This document shows positions 15,004 to 22,757 of a DNA stretch of 26,463 nt, one piece after another. The stretch is from a virus, in the IMG/VR virus record IMGVR_UViG_3300030107_007962, positions 1-26,463 of that record, one strand, 5' to 3'. Each line of letters opens with the position of its first letter. The stretch's first letter is position 1. The notes under the pieces are model-generated. The model ran no database searches. It was not told where the DNA came from and saw only the letters and a program-made list of their open reading frames with translations. A program made the translations under genes and the position numbers.

Positions 15004-15695
15004 ATTTAGTTTTTGATATAGGATTTAATAGAGGTGAGTTTACTCACGAATGTTTGAGAAAATATCCTGATTGTAGAATTGTTGGAATCGAAGCCAACCC
15101 TATTTTGTGTGAAGATGCTCCTCGCCACCCTAATCTTACGATAGTTCATGCCGTTGCCTCTGACCGGGCTGACGAAAAAGTAGAATTTTTTATTGAGCCT
15201 GCTCAAGACGGGATATCAACAGCTTCTAAGACATTTATGGAGAACTCACGGTTTACGAAAGGAAGCCCGAAGATCCAGCCCAATTCGGCTCGTTGGCTTC
15301 CTCCCATTGAGATTGATTCTACGACTATCGACAGTGTTATAGAGCAGTTCGGTATGCCGGCGCTCATCAAAATAGATGTAGAAGGATATGAATATAACGT
15401 GGTGAAAGGGCTTAATCAAAAGAGTGGCCAAATTTGTTTTGAGTGGCACGAGGAGGAATATGATAATTTGTTAAAAATCGTCGAGCATCTCCAAACCATA
15501 GGCTACAAAGAATTTGGAATGATTGGGTATTTGGAAGAGGGGGACATCTTCGAAAAAATAACCTATTCGTTTAAGGGCGATCCGTATTTGGAGGAACCAA
15601 AAGAATATTTTTCTTGGGAAGAGCTTAAAGAAGAGATAGATAAATTCTGTAAACCAGAAAGACGAGTGGATTACGGAATGATGTGGTGTAAATAA
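15000..15695 (+). CDS. FkbM-family methyltransferase
   Basis: A 231-residue FkbM methyltransferase: FDIGFNRGEFTHEC (motif I, 5-18), VGIEANP (Glu31), and the signature LIKIDVEGYEYNVVKGL (122-138 with Lys124, Asp126, Glu128). The start is taken as ATG at 15000, which overlaps the fucosyltransferase stop as ATGA; an in-frame GTG at 14988 is possible because GAGGAG lies at 14983-14988. Lying directly behind a GT11 gene, it may O-methylate the fucose or its neighbour. That substrate is inferred. The C-terminal 45 residues are extra, acidic, and not part of the domain. Confidence 0.92.
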   Translation: MNLVFDIGFNRGEFTHECLRKYPDCRIVGIEANPILCEDAPRHPNLTIVHAVASDRADEKVEFFIEPAQDGISTASKTFMENSRFTKGSPKIQPNSARWLPPIEIDSTTIDSVIEQFGMPALIKIDVEGYEYNVVKGLNQKSGQICFEWHEEEYDNLLKIVEHLQTIGYKEFGMIGYLEEGDIFEKITYSFKGDPYLEEPKEYFSWEELKEEIDKFCKPERRVDYGMMWCK

Positions 15696-16636
15696 TGAAG
15701 ATAATATCAGACATGTCTGGAGACTACGCCGATGGTGTCCCGGCTCATTTAAAGTTGGAAGAATATTCCTTAGAGAGTGATAAGGAGGTTCTATTTTATG
15801 GATATGGTTCGGTGGAAAATGGTTCTATTCAAGAAAGCCACAAGTCATTTGAGAGAAAAACTCTGTTAAATTTATGGACTCCGTGTGAATACATGAATCA
15901 GGGGGATAGCCATGGTCGCCATGGTTTGAGTCAAGTTAATTTTTTCGATGAAATTTATACTATATGCCCCCATACTATACAGTGGCATAAAGACCATTTT
16001 CAGGGACCTGATTATAAGTACATCTTCCACCCTTTTGACGGGAGTTATTCTCCGACAGACTTCGAAAAAGATGCTGAGGTTTGTTATTTTGGAGGCATCC
16101 ACGGAAAAAATCATGTAGAGATGGCTAAGTCAATGGTTCAGTTTGATTATAGGCTGATATCGATGACGCACAACCGCCTGGTGACTCACCATAACGTACC
16201 TCACCGAACAAAGCTTGATCTAGTGGCAAAAACAAAAATTAGCTTGTGTTCCAACCTCCTTCCTCTTACGGACGACATCATACATTATATTAAGCAATAT
16301 CCTTCCTGGGAAAAGAATCAGGCATTTTCTCACCTAGATGAATATATCGCCCCTCAATATAAGTGCCGAGCAGCGGAGGCTGCTTTTTGCCGAAGCTTGT
16401 TGATGGTGAAGAGAGACCCTTGGAATCTTATTGAACATTATTTCGTGCCTGACGAGGAATTTATCTATTTTGATAATGAAGAGGATCTAACTGAAAAAAT
16501 AACAGAAGTATTGGCAAACTATGACAAATACCAAGGCATGATTGAAAAAGCATATCAACGATCTTTGAACTATACATCCAAGCCATTAGTTGATATAATA
16601 CGGAGTAAACAGGAGTGGAAACATTTAAATGTATAA
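15695..16636 (+). CDS. CgeB-like glycosyltransferase (GT1/GT4-type C domain)
   Basis: A 313-residue protein. The C-terminal third has the pattern of CgeB-like glycosyltransferases: CRAAEAAFCRSLLMVKRDPW (from Arg225 region), then LIEHYFVPDEEFIYFDNEEDL, corresponding to the conserved block in which an acidic residue contacts the donor ribose and the protein marks the 'D..EL' end. CYFGGIHGKNH in the middle fits the start of the nucleotide-binding half. The N-terminal half is weakly conserved and His-rich. Donor unknown. It is joined to the FkbM gene by TAATG and overlaps the SDR gene by 8 bases. Confidence 0.7.
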   Translation: MKIISDMSGDYADGVPAHLKLEEYSLESDKEVLFYGYGSVENGSIQESHKSFERKTLLNLWTPCEYMNQGDSHGRHGLSQVNFFDEIYTICPHTIQWHKDHFQGPDYKYIFHPFDGSYSPTDFEKDAEVCYFGGIHGKNHVEMAKSMVQFDYRLISMTHNRLVTHHNVPHRTKLDLVAKTKISLCSNLLPLTDDIIHYIKQYPSWEKNQAFSHLDEYIAPQYKCRAAEAAFCRSLLMVKRDPWNLIEHYFVPDEEFIYFDNEEDLTEKITEVLANYDKYQGMIEKAYQRSLNYTSKPLVDIIRSKQEWKHLNV

Positions 16637-17576
16637 CGTTAAAAATAAAAGTATTTTAATTACAGGAGGAACAGGGTTCCTCGGAAAGAATATCGTCCCC
16701 CTCTTGGAAGAAAGGGGGGCAACCGTCACAGCCACAGGAAGAAATTATGACCTTTCAGACTATTCTAAGGCAGAGGAATTGTTCACCTTAAAAAAGTATG
16801 ACCTAATCATTCACGGAGCAGCCTTTCAGGGAGCCGGAGATTTTCCTCTTCGATACCCAGCCGACCAGTTTATGATTAATAATCTGATTCACACTCATGC
16901 CCTACATATGTGGAAAGAGCATCAACCTCAAGCTCGATTTATAGGCATTGGGAGCACCTGCTCATATCCGGGCAATCTCACGGTGTTAGCTGAGGACGAC
17001 TATTTTACCGGACCACTCCATGAATCAGTCGAAACCTACGGTTTGACCAAGTGCGTTTTACAAAAGGGAATTGAAGCTTATAAGAAACAATATAAACTTC
17101 AGGGAACTACAGTGGTTTTTGCTACTTTATATGGCCCCCATGATGAGTTTGATCTCGAAAAGAGTCATGTTGTGTCAGCTTTGGTGAAAAAGTTTTGTGA
17201 TGCAAAAGAGAATAATATCCCTGAAGTGGAAATCTGGGGGGACGGAACTCAAACGAGGGAGTTGATCTATATTGAGGACCAAATAAGCGGACTGCTTACG
17301 ACGTGTGAGTATGATGGTGGCCTAATCAATATTGGCACAGGCATAGAAACTTCTATTCGGCACTTAGCGGAGACTATTAATGAACTTACAGGCTATGAGG
17401 GAAGGGTCTATTATAACACCGACCGCTTTGTCGGCGTAAAGAGAAAAGTGTTGGATATTTCCCTGGCCCAGGAGCTTTATGGTTGGACTGTGAACGAGGA
17501 AACAAAACTAACCTCTCTCCGAGAGGGGTTAAAAAGAACGATTGATTGGTATAGAACCACATATTTGGGGAAATAA
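16629..17576 (+). CDS. GDP-L-fucose synthase-like SDR (epimerase/reductase)
   Basis: A 315-residue extended SDR. It has the NAD(P) motif TGGTGFLG (12-19), IGSTCSYPG with Ser109 and Cys111, YGLTK (Tyr137, Lys141), and LYGPHDEFDLEKSHVV with His180. The S-x-C-x-Y-P block and the G-P-H/N-D-x-F-D-L-x-x-S-H block are characteristic of GDP-4-keto-6-deoxymannose 3,5-epimerase/4-reductase (Fcl), and Ser, Tyr, Lys, Cys and His all appear present. Its expected product is GDP-L-fucose or a closely related GDP-6-deoxyhexose. It lies directly upstream of a second, less complete paralogue. Confidence 0.85.
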   Translation: MYNVKNKSILITGGTGFLGKNIVPLLEERGATVTATGRNYDLSDYSKAEELFTLKKYDLIIHGAAFQGAGDFPLRYPADQFMINNLIHTHALHMWKEHQPQARFIGIGSTCSYPGNLTVLAEDDYFTGPLHESVETYGLTKCVLQKGIEAYKKQYKLQGTTVVFATLYGPHDEFDLEKSHVVSALVKKFCDAKENNIPEVEIWGDGTQTRELIYIEDQISGLLTTCEYDGGLINIGTGIETSIRHLAETINELTGYEGRVYYNTDRFVGVKRKVLDISLAQELYGWTVNEETKLTSLREGLKRTIDWYRTTYLGK

Positions 17577-18518
17577 ATGAATTCAGACTTTTGGAAAAAT
17601 AAACGGGTTTTAGTCACCGGAGGGAATGGATTTGTTGGCAAAAACTTGATGACCAGACTTCAAACAGTGGGGGCAGAAAAGATATACGCCCCTCGAAGCA
17701 CAGAGTGTGATTTGACGGACAAAGAAAACGTCGATCTGCTTTTTGAAGCTTACCGCCCTCACATCACCATCCATTTAGCTGGCAAAGTGGGGGGCATTTA
17801 TGCCAACAAAACATTACCGGGAGAATTCTTTTATAAAAATATCGTAATGGGAACCTTGGTATTAGACGCCGCTTATAACTACGGTTGTGAAAAAACAGTA
17901 GCTCTCGCCGCCGGATGTGGATATCCTAAGAGTATAGAAGTTCCCTATTCAGAAGAAGATTTTTGGAAGGGCCTCCCAGACGAAAATACCAGGGCCTATT
18001 CTATGGCTAAGAAAAATTTAATTATTCAATCTTGGGCTTATCGAGAACAATACGATTTTAATTCAACAATCTTGTTGCCAGCCAACTTATATGGACCTCA
18101 TGATAACTTTGATTTAGAAATGTCCCATGTTGTTCCTGCTCTTATTCGAAAATTTGTTGAAGCCAAGGAACGAGGAGACAACCATGTGGTTGTCTGGGGG
18201 ACCGGAGTAGCAACTAGAGAATTTCTATATGTTGAAGATACAGTCCAGGCCATATTAGATATAACTGAGAAGTGTGATGAGAGCGGCCCCTTCAACCTCG
18301 GGACGGGAAAGGAAACCTCTATCAAGGAGTTGGTTGAGACCATTTCTCGACTGGTGGAGTTCGACGGGGATATTGTGTGGGATACCACAAAACCAAACGG
18401 GCAGTTGAGAAGGTTTTATGACATGTCAAAGTTTGAAGAAGCGGTAGGTTACGTCCCTGGCACTACGCTTGAAGAGGGACTAAGACAGACAATCGACTGG
18501 TATAAAATTAATAAATGA
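17577..18518 (+). CDS. GDP-L-fucose synthase-like SDR paralogue lacking the usual catalytic Ser
   Basis: A 313-residue paralogue of the preceding gene. It has TGGNGFVG (14-21), HLAGKVGGI (Fcl-like), YSMAKK (Tyr141, Lys145), LYGPHDNFDLEMSHVVPAL (His184) and WGTGVATREFLYVED. In the Fcl G-S-S-C-I-Y-P block this protein reads LAAGCGYPK: Cys114 is kept, but Ala112/Gly113 replace the active-site serines. It is either an Fcl variant using another group, or a related GDP-sugar SDR acting only as epimerase or reductase. It follows its paralogue without a gap (TAA then ATG) and joins the next gene by ATGA. Confidence 0.85.
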   Translation: MNSDFWKNKRVLVTGGNGFVGKNLMTRLQTVGAEKIYAPRSTECDLTDKENVDLLFEAYRPHITIHLAGKVGGIYANKTLPGEFFYKNIVMGTLVLDAAYNYGCEKTVALAAGCGYPKSIEVPYSEEDFWKGLPDENTRAYSMAKKNLIIQSWAYREQYDFNSTILLPANLYGPHDNFDLEMSHVVPALIRKFVEAKERGDNHVVVWGTGVATREFLYVEDTVQAILDITEKCDESGPFNLGTGKETSIKELVETISRLVEFDGDIVWDTTKPNGQLRRFYDMSKFEEAVGYVPGTTLEEGLRQTIDWYKINK

Positions 18519-19516
18519 GTTTTTGGCACAATAAGGAAGTCCTCATTACAGGGGGGGCAGGATTCATTGGCTCTAACTTAGCAGAGGACCTGGTGGAAGA
18601 AGGCGCCCGCCTAACCTTGGTTGATAATCTGGAAAGAGGAAAGGTCGAATATATTGAACCTATTTTAGGGAAGGTGAATTTTATTGTTGAAGACCTCAGA
18701 AGTGAAGAGTTCTGTAATAAAATATGTGAGGGAAAAGATATCGTTATTCACCTGGCATCGAAAGTGGGCGGGATTGGATACTACACATCCAAACCATATC
18801 AGGTTATTAACACCAACACTCAGATTGATTCCAACGTTTTAAATGCAGTCATTGCTAATGGAGTAAACTATTATTGTTATGCTAGTAGTGCCCATGTTTA
18901 CCCTATTGAGTTACAGGGCGCCGCCGATTCCCCTCTTATCTTAGAGGGGGAGGCATATCCGGCAAATCCCGAACTTTCTTATGGGTGGGCAAAGTTGGTG
19001 GCGGAGAAGCAGATAGAGTATGCCTGTGTGGAGAATCCTAATTTAAATGTGGCAATTGCTCGGTATATTGGGATATATGGCAAAAACCAAGACTATGGAC
19101 TGGATACTGGATCGGTTATCCCCGTTTTCTGTAATAGAGCTATAACTTATCCAGATGTTAACTTTAATGTGTGGGGCACCGGCCAAGAGACTCGCTCCTA
19201 TTGCTATATACAGGATGCGGTTGATGGAACAAAACTGATGATCGAAAATTTGCTTAACAAACAGATGGTGGGGCCGTATAATGTAGGACAACAGTCGAGA
19301 GTAACAATAGAGGATATTGCTCATATGGTTATTGGCACATCGGGCAAAGATATCCCTATTGAATTTGACAAAGCAAAAGAAACTCTCATTTGGGGACAAT
19401 GGTGTGATTGTTCAAAGATAAAGGATGAGATTGGGTGGGAAGCCACCACCCCATTGGCCGAGGGCCTCTTGAGTGTATATTCGGATGTTGAACGGAGATT
19501 AAAAAATGAAAAATAG
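18515..19516 (+). CDS. NAD-dependent sugar epimerase/dehydratase, GME-like
   Basis: A 333-residue extended SDR with TGGAGFIG (12-19), Asp37 for NAD ribose, YASSAHVYP (Ser124/Ser125) and YGWAK (Tyr156, Lys160). The N-terminal half, including ASKVGGIGYYTSKPYQV, recalls GDP-mannose 3,5-epimerase (GME). However, the GME catalytic Cys in S-A-C-x-Y-P is His here (Ser-Ala-His), and I see no equivalent of the second acid/base Lys. The substrate is therefore likely a GDP-hexose by context, but GME activity is doubtful. It may be a 4-epimerase or dehydratase. It overlaps the following gene by 11 bases. Confidence 0.82.
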   Translation: MSFWHNKEVLITGGAGFIGSNLAEDLVEEGARLTLVDNLERGKVEYIEPILGKVNFIVEDLRSEEFCNKICEGKDIVIHLASKVGGIGYYTSKPYQVINTNTQIDSNVLNAVIANGVNYYCYASSAHVYPIELQGAADSPLILEGEAYPANPELSYGWAKLVAEKQIEYACVENPNLNVAIARYIGIYGKNQDYGLDTGSVIPVFCNRAITYPDVNFNVWGTGQETRSYCYIQDAVDGTKLMIENLLNKQMVGPYNVGQQSRVTIEDIAHMVIGTSGKDIPIEFDKAKETLIWGQWCDCSKIKDEIGWEATTPLAEGLLSVYSDVERRLKNEK

Positions 19517-19928
19517 AAAATACTTACCCACCTTATCTGAGCTTGTGGATAGGTTATCAATCGCTCAACTTAAAGAAGTCTTTATTGCCGAGCACAAAGA
19601 AGAGTACGCTCAGGAAATACAAGATATTGTCCATGATATCCAACTTTGCTTGGACGAACATAAAGGAAATATTACAGCCGACACAATCAGAGCGATTGTT
19701 GTCCTCTCACAGATGAACCTTCATATCTGGCATAATGAATCAAATTACCGTAAAGGAATAAAAGATGGGAATAATCTTGAATTAACTCACGGACTTAACG
19801 GGATTAGGAATACAGCCAAAAACAAAATTCAAGAGATTGTTGGAGGACGAAAAGATTATAAGATTGATTGCCTAGCTGCCGACTTTAAGGATTGGGAAAT
19901 TAGTTGGAGGAAAGCCAATGACAACTAA
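19506..19928 (+). CDS. conserved-looking helical protein of unknown function in the sugar island
   Basis: A 140-residue, mostly helical, soluble protein. It starts RKYLPTLSELVDRLSIAQLK, has IVHDIQLCLDE in the middle, and ends with IWHNESNYRKG and LTHGLNGIRNTAKNKI. I recall similar small proteins next to sugar-nucleotide genes in marine phages and bacteria but know no function. The well-spaced conserved-type residues (His, Asn, Arg) suggest a ligand-binding site rather than a scaffold. CGGAG at 19493-19497 supports the start, and it overlaps both neighbours by 11 bases, so it is made together with them. Confidence 0.75.
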   Translation: MKNRKYLPTLSELVDRLSIAQLKEVFIAEHKEEYAQEIQDIVHDIQLCLDEHKGNITADTIRAIVVLSQMNLHIWHNESNYRKGIKDGNNLELTHGLNGIRNTAKNKIQEIVGGRKDYKIDCLAADFKDWEISWRKANDN

Positions 19929-20799
19929 GTATCAACAAACAAACAAGGAGAATACCGGAATTGATCCATCAGGCGTTTTTCCGGGATATAACCACGACGA
20001 TGGGCTAAACTTTGATGAGAATAGTATAGACCACCGACTGAATGAGGTTATTATTCCTTTGTTGATGAACACATATAATAAAACTCTTTCGAAGCCACTG
20101 AAGCGTATCTTGGATGTGGGCTCTGGAGCGGGCAATCTTGCTTATTTTTTAAGAAACAGCCCACTCATCCCCCCTGATGTAGAGGTGTTTACTTTAGATG
20201 GGAACAGGGAGACTATCAACAGCCCTTTCATAGATAAAGAGCGCCACTTCGTAGTAAGAACTGACGAAGAATATGGGCTAGTAGATGATCAAGGGGAAGC
20301 CGTAAAGTTCGACTTCATTATTAGTTTCGATCATTTAGGACATATTCAACCTCACAAGTTACCAACCTTCTTTGAAAACATTCGGGATCATTCTCATCGT
20401 CAGACTATATTTCTGGGAACCACACCAAGCTGGATAGCTCATGGGGAGGAAAAAGAGGATGTATATCCTAGTCTGGCGACTGGCCGGGAATGGGCCGTGT
20501 TTCTAGCCGGATTACAGACGACCAGCATCGGTGATTACTTGGTACTACCCCTACCACTGGTTATACAAAATATCAATTCTCTTATGACCCCAACCCGCGG
20601 CCAACCGTGGGTGACCGAAGACGCCGCCACAGAGTCCGTTATAGAAAGCTTACCTCACAAGGGCCAACAACTTCTTATGAGAGAAATTATCTTCAGCCTG
20701 TGTCAATCGGGCGACCCACGGTTCACTGCTTGGCAACACCGCCTCGTCTCGTCTCACCTGTTGATGACTACTTTACTTGCCGATATAGAAGAGAAATGA
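19918..20799 (+). CDS. class I SAM-dependent methyltransferase
   Basis: A 293-residue protein. Motif I is RILDVGSGAGNLAYFL (63-78), with Asp94 in FTLDGN as the expected SAM-ribose acid, then KFDFIISFDHLGHI (motif IV/post-IV area). The 55 residues before motif I and the long C-terminal part (from about 180: GREWAVFLAGLQTTSIGDY onward) resemble no family I know, so the substrate is unknown; sugar O- or N-methylation is inferred from context. GGAGG at 19906-19910 gives a strong start. The next gene begins in its last codons (ATGA). The 3' part is GC-richer than its neighbours. Confidence 0.8.
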   Translation: MTTKYQQTNKENTGIDPSGVFPGYNHDDGLNFDENSIDHRLNEVIIPLLMNTYNKTLSKPLKRILDVGSGAGNLAYFLRNSPLIPPDVEVFTLDGNRETINSPFIDKERHFVVRTDEEYGLVDDQGEAVKFDFIISFDHLGHIQPHKLPTFFENIRDHSHRQTIFLGTTPSWIAHGEEKEDVYPSLATGREWAVFLAGLQTTSIGDYLVLPLPLVIQNINSLMTPTRGQPWVTEDAATESVIESLPHKGQQLLMREIIFSLCQSGDPRFTAWQHRLVSSHLLMTTLLADIEEK

Positions 20800-21548
20800 A
20801 AGTTCTTGTGATGGGAGATGCCTGTGAGGATGTTTATGTTTACGGAAAATGTAACAGATTGGCACCTGAAGCTCCGGTCCCTGTGTTTATAAAAACTCAT
20901 GAAAAAAGAAACGGAGGGATGGCTCTTAATGTATTCAACAACCTGAGAGCCCTCGGGGTTGAATGTAAAATACTTCATAATAATGAAAATATTGAGAAGA
21001 CAAGATATGTGGACACTCAAACTAACCACATCTTTATCCGAATTGATTCTGATGAAAACAACATTCAACGAATCGATAAAAAGTTCCTTACGAAGGAGTT
21101 TCTGAGTCAGTACGATGCTGTTGTGATATCTGACTATAATAAAGGTTTTTTATCCGAGGAAGACATAGAGAAAATTTGCTTTTATCACCCTCTCACTTTT
21201 ATGGACACCAAAAAAAAGCTGGGGAGATGGGCCGAAGACTGTAGATGGATAAAGATTAATGAACCTGAATATGAGGCCACCCGAGATTTGATCCAAAGTA
21301 GAATGTATGTGTTCGATGAGAAACTGATAGTCACTTTGGGATCAAAAGGGTGTAAATACAAAGAAAAGATATATCCAGTTGATAAGGTGGAAATTAAAGA
21401 TTTGGTGGGCGCGGGTGATACATTCCTTGCCGGTTTTGTGTCAAAATATTTGGAAAATAAAGATGTGGATGAGTCATTAAAATTTGCCAATGATTGTGCT
21501 ACAATAGTGGTTCAGCAAAAAGGAGTCAATATTGTTAAAAGAACTTAA
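20796..21548 (+). CDS. HldE/RfaE-type PfkB sugar kinase (heptose-7-phosphate kinase-like)
   Basis: A 250-residue ribokinase-fold kinase. VMGDACEDVYVYGKCNRLAPEAPVPVF (5-31) contains the PEAPVPV signature of the HldE/RfaE kinase domain; GG at 40-41 and NVFNNLRALG match its sugar-binding region, VVISDYNKGFLS the middle block, and DLVGAGDTFLAGF (202-214, catalytic Asp208) the PfkB motif. It is about 65 residues shorter than HldE kinase domains. The role by homology is phosphorylation of heptose 7-phosphate at C1. A long in-frame extension upstream to 20607 overlaps the methyltransferase and is rejected. The matching nucleotidyltransferase is at 22758. Confidence 0.87.
   Translation: MKVLVMGDACEDVYVYGKCNRLAPEAPVPVFIKTHEKRNGGMALNVFNNLRALGVECKILHNNENIEKTRYVDTQTNHIFIRIDSDENNIQRIDKKFLTKEFLSQYDAVVISDYNKGFLSEEDIEKICFYHPLTFMDTKKKLGRWAEDCRWIKINEPEYEATRDLIQSRMYVFDEKLIVTLGSKGCKYKEKIYPVDKVEIKDLVGAGDTFLAGFVSKYLENKDVDESLKFANDCATIVVQQKGVNIVKRT
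21521..21525 (+). promoter_or_regulatory. ribosome-binding site deciding a TTG start
   Basis: AGGAG, extended to AAAAAGGAG, lies six bases before TTG at 21532 and inside the end of the kinase gene. It is the main reason to accept the rare TTG start of the DUF962-like gene, since the first in-frame ATG is far inside the domain. Confidence 0.65.
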
Positions 21549-21825
21549 AGAATATTATGAGTACTATCTTACACTCCACCAGAATAAGTGGAATAGGAGA
21601 CTTCATGCTTTAGGGCAAGTTTGTACGATTGTGTTCGTCATGTGGTGTTTGAACAATTCATTGTTATTTCTTCTTTTAGCTCCGTTTGTTGTTTATCCTT
21701 TTGCTTGGACAGGACACATTGTTTTTGAAAAAAATAAACCAGCAGCATGGAGCAAGCCCTTGTTTGCTAAACTGTGTGATTGGATTATGTTAAAAGACAT
21801 GATAATAGGAAGACTTGAGAGATGA
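21532..21825 (+). CDS. Mpo1/DUF962-like small membrane protein
   Basis: A 97-residue protein with the DUF962 layout: YYEYYLTLHQNKWNRRLHALG at the N terminus, a hydrophobic hairpin (about 29-60), then WTGHIVFEKNKPAAW. His16, His25 and His62 are the conserved histidines; in yeast Mpo1, a relative, they hold iron for alpha-oxidation of 2-hydroxy fatty acids. Bacterial members are uncharacterised. The start is TTG at 21532. It overlaps the kinase by 17 bases and the SDR by 4. It is the only clear integral membrane protein in the sugar island, so it could tie the pathway to a lipid, but that is inference. Confidence 0.83.
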   Translation: MLKELKEYYEYYLTLHQNKWNRRLHALGQVCTIVFVMWCLNNSLLFLLLAPFVVYPFAWTGHIVFEKNKPAAWSKPLFAKLCDWIMLKDMIIGRLER

Positions 21826-22748
21826 AAGTATTAATTACCGGAGGAGCCGGATATATCGGGAGCGAACTAATCAACTACTTGATTCCAGAACATGAAGTTT
21901 TTGTTGTGGACAATCTTATGTATGATAAAACATCGCTTCTTCGTTATGTGGGAAAATGTAACTTTCATTTCGAGAAAGGCGATGTGAGAAACCAGGGGCT
22001 GATGAGGAAGTACATGGCAAAATGTGATGTGATCATTCCCCTTGCTGCTCTGGTGGGGTTCCCTCTTTGTGATCGGATGCCGAAAGATGCCATAGAGATT
22101 AATTACGAAGCAAATAAATGGATTGCTGAAAATAAGTCGAAGGAACAGAGGATCATTTATCCCTGTACAAATTCAGGATATGGTAAAAGCCTCGACGGAG
22201 AGCCGATTACGGAATCGGCGCCTTTAAACCCTATTTCCCTTTATGGAAAGACTAAGGTCGACGCGGAAACAGTGTATAGAAACACAGATAATGCCTGTAC
22301 TTACCGTTTGGCAACTGTTTACGGACCATCCTCTAGACCGAGAACTGACTTGCTCGTAAACAACTTTGTTCTTAAAGCTTTGAAGGATCGAGTTCTTGTT
22401 CTTTATGAATGTGAGTTCATGAGAAATTATGTTCATATTTGGGATATTTGTCGGTCATTTAAATATGCTATTGACTGGTGGGATATGTTTAAGAACGAGA
22501 CGTTCAATGTCGGAAATGATGAGATTAATATGAACAAGCTTCAGTTAGCGGAAAAGATCGCCGACCATCTCCCATTAGAGATTATAAAGGCAGAGTTTAC
22601 TTCCGACCCCGATAAGAGGGATTACATCGTGAGTAGCGAGAAAATGTATGAAACCGGCTTTGGCTGTGCTTATGACTTGGATATTGGTATTGAGCAGCTA
22701 ATTCAGGTGTATTCGATGCTTGATGGGCCTTGGTATGCCAATTATTAG
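21822..22748 (+). CDS. NAD-dependent nucleotide-sugar epimerase/dehydratase
   Basis: A 308-residue extended SDR with TGGAGYIG (6-13), Asp30 for NAD ribose, YPCTNSGYG (Thr116/Ser118) and YGKTK (Tyr141, Lys145). ATVYGPSSRPRTDLLVN and MRNYVHIWDICR are the C-terminal substrate-domain blocks of this superfamily. The sequence does not tell whether it is a 4-epimerase, a 6-epimerase or a dehydratase. It sits between the HldE-like kinase and nucleotidyltransferase, where HldD (6-epimerase) would fit functionally, but HldD-specific residues are not obvious. It is preceded by an ATGA junction and followed by a 9-base gap. Confidence 0.85.
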   Translation: MKVLITGGAGYIGSELINYLIPEHEVFVVDNLMYDKTSLLRYVGKCNFHFEKGDVRNQGLMRKYMAKCDVIIPLAALVGFPLCDRMPKDAIEINYEANKWIAENKSKEQRIIYPCTNSGYGKSLDGEPITESAPLNPISLYGKTKVDAETVYRNTDNACTYRLATVYGPSSRPRTDLLVNNFVLKALKDRVLVLYECEFMRNYVHIWDICRSFKYAIDWWDMFKNETFNVGNDEINMNKLQLAEKIADHLPLEIIKAEFTSDPDKRDYIVSSEKMYETGFGCAYDLDIGIEQLIQVYSMLDGPWYANY

Positions 22749-22757
22749 GAGTGATAG

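Noticed and set aside
15909-15924. Inverted repeat CCATGG-TCG-CCATGG
   Set aside because: It encodes a His-Gly-Arg-His-Gly stretch within the CgeB-like gene and has no partner copies; probably chance.
20607-20795. 63-residue N-terminal extension of the HldE-like kinase
   Set aside because: It lies within the methyltransferase gene, is Arg-rich shadow sequence and precedes the normal kinase start MKVLVMGD at 20796.
21185-21490. Minus-strand ORFs of 60-125 codons throughout the island
   Set aside because: They lie opposite strong, family-recognised genes, have no ribosome-binding sites or recognisable domains, and are explained as shadows.
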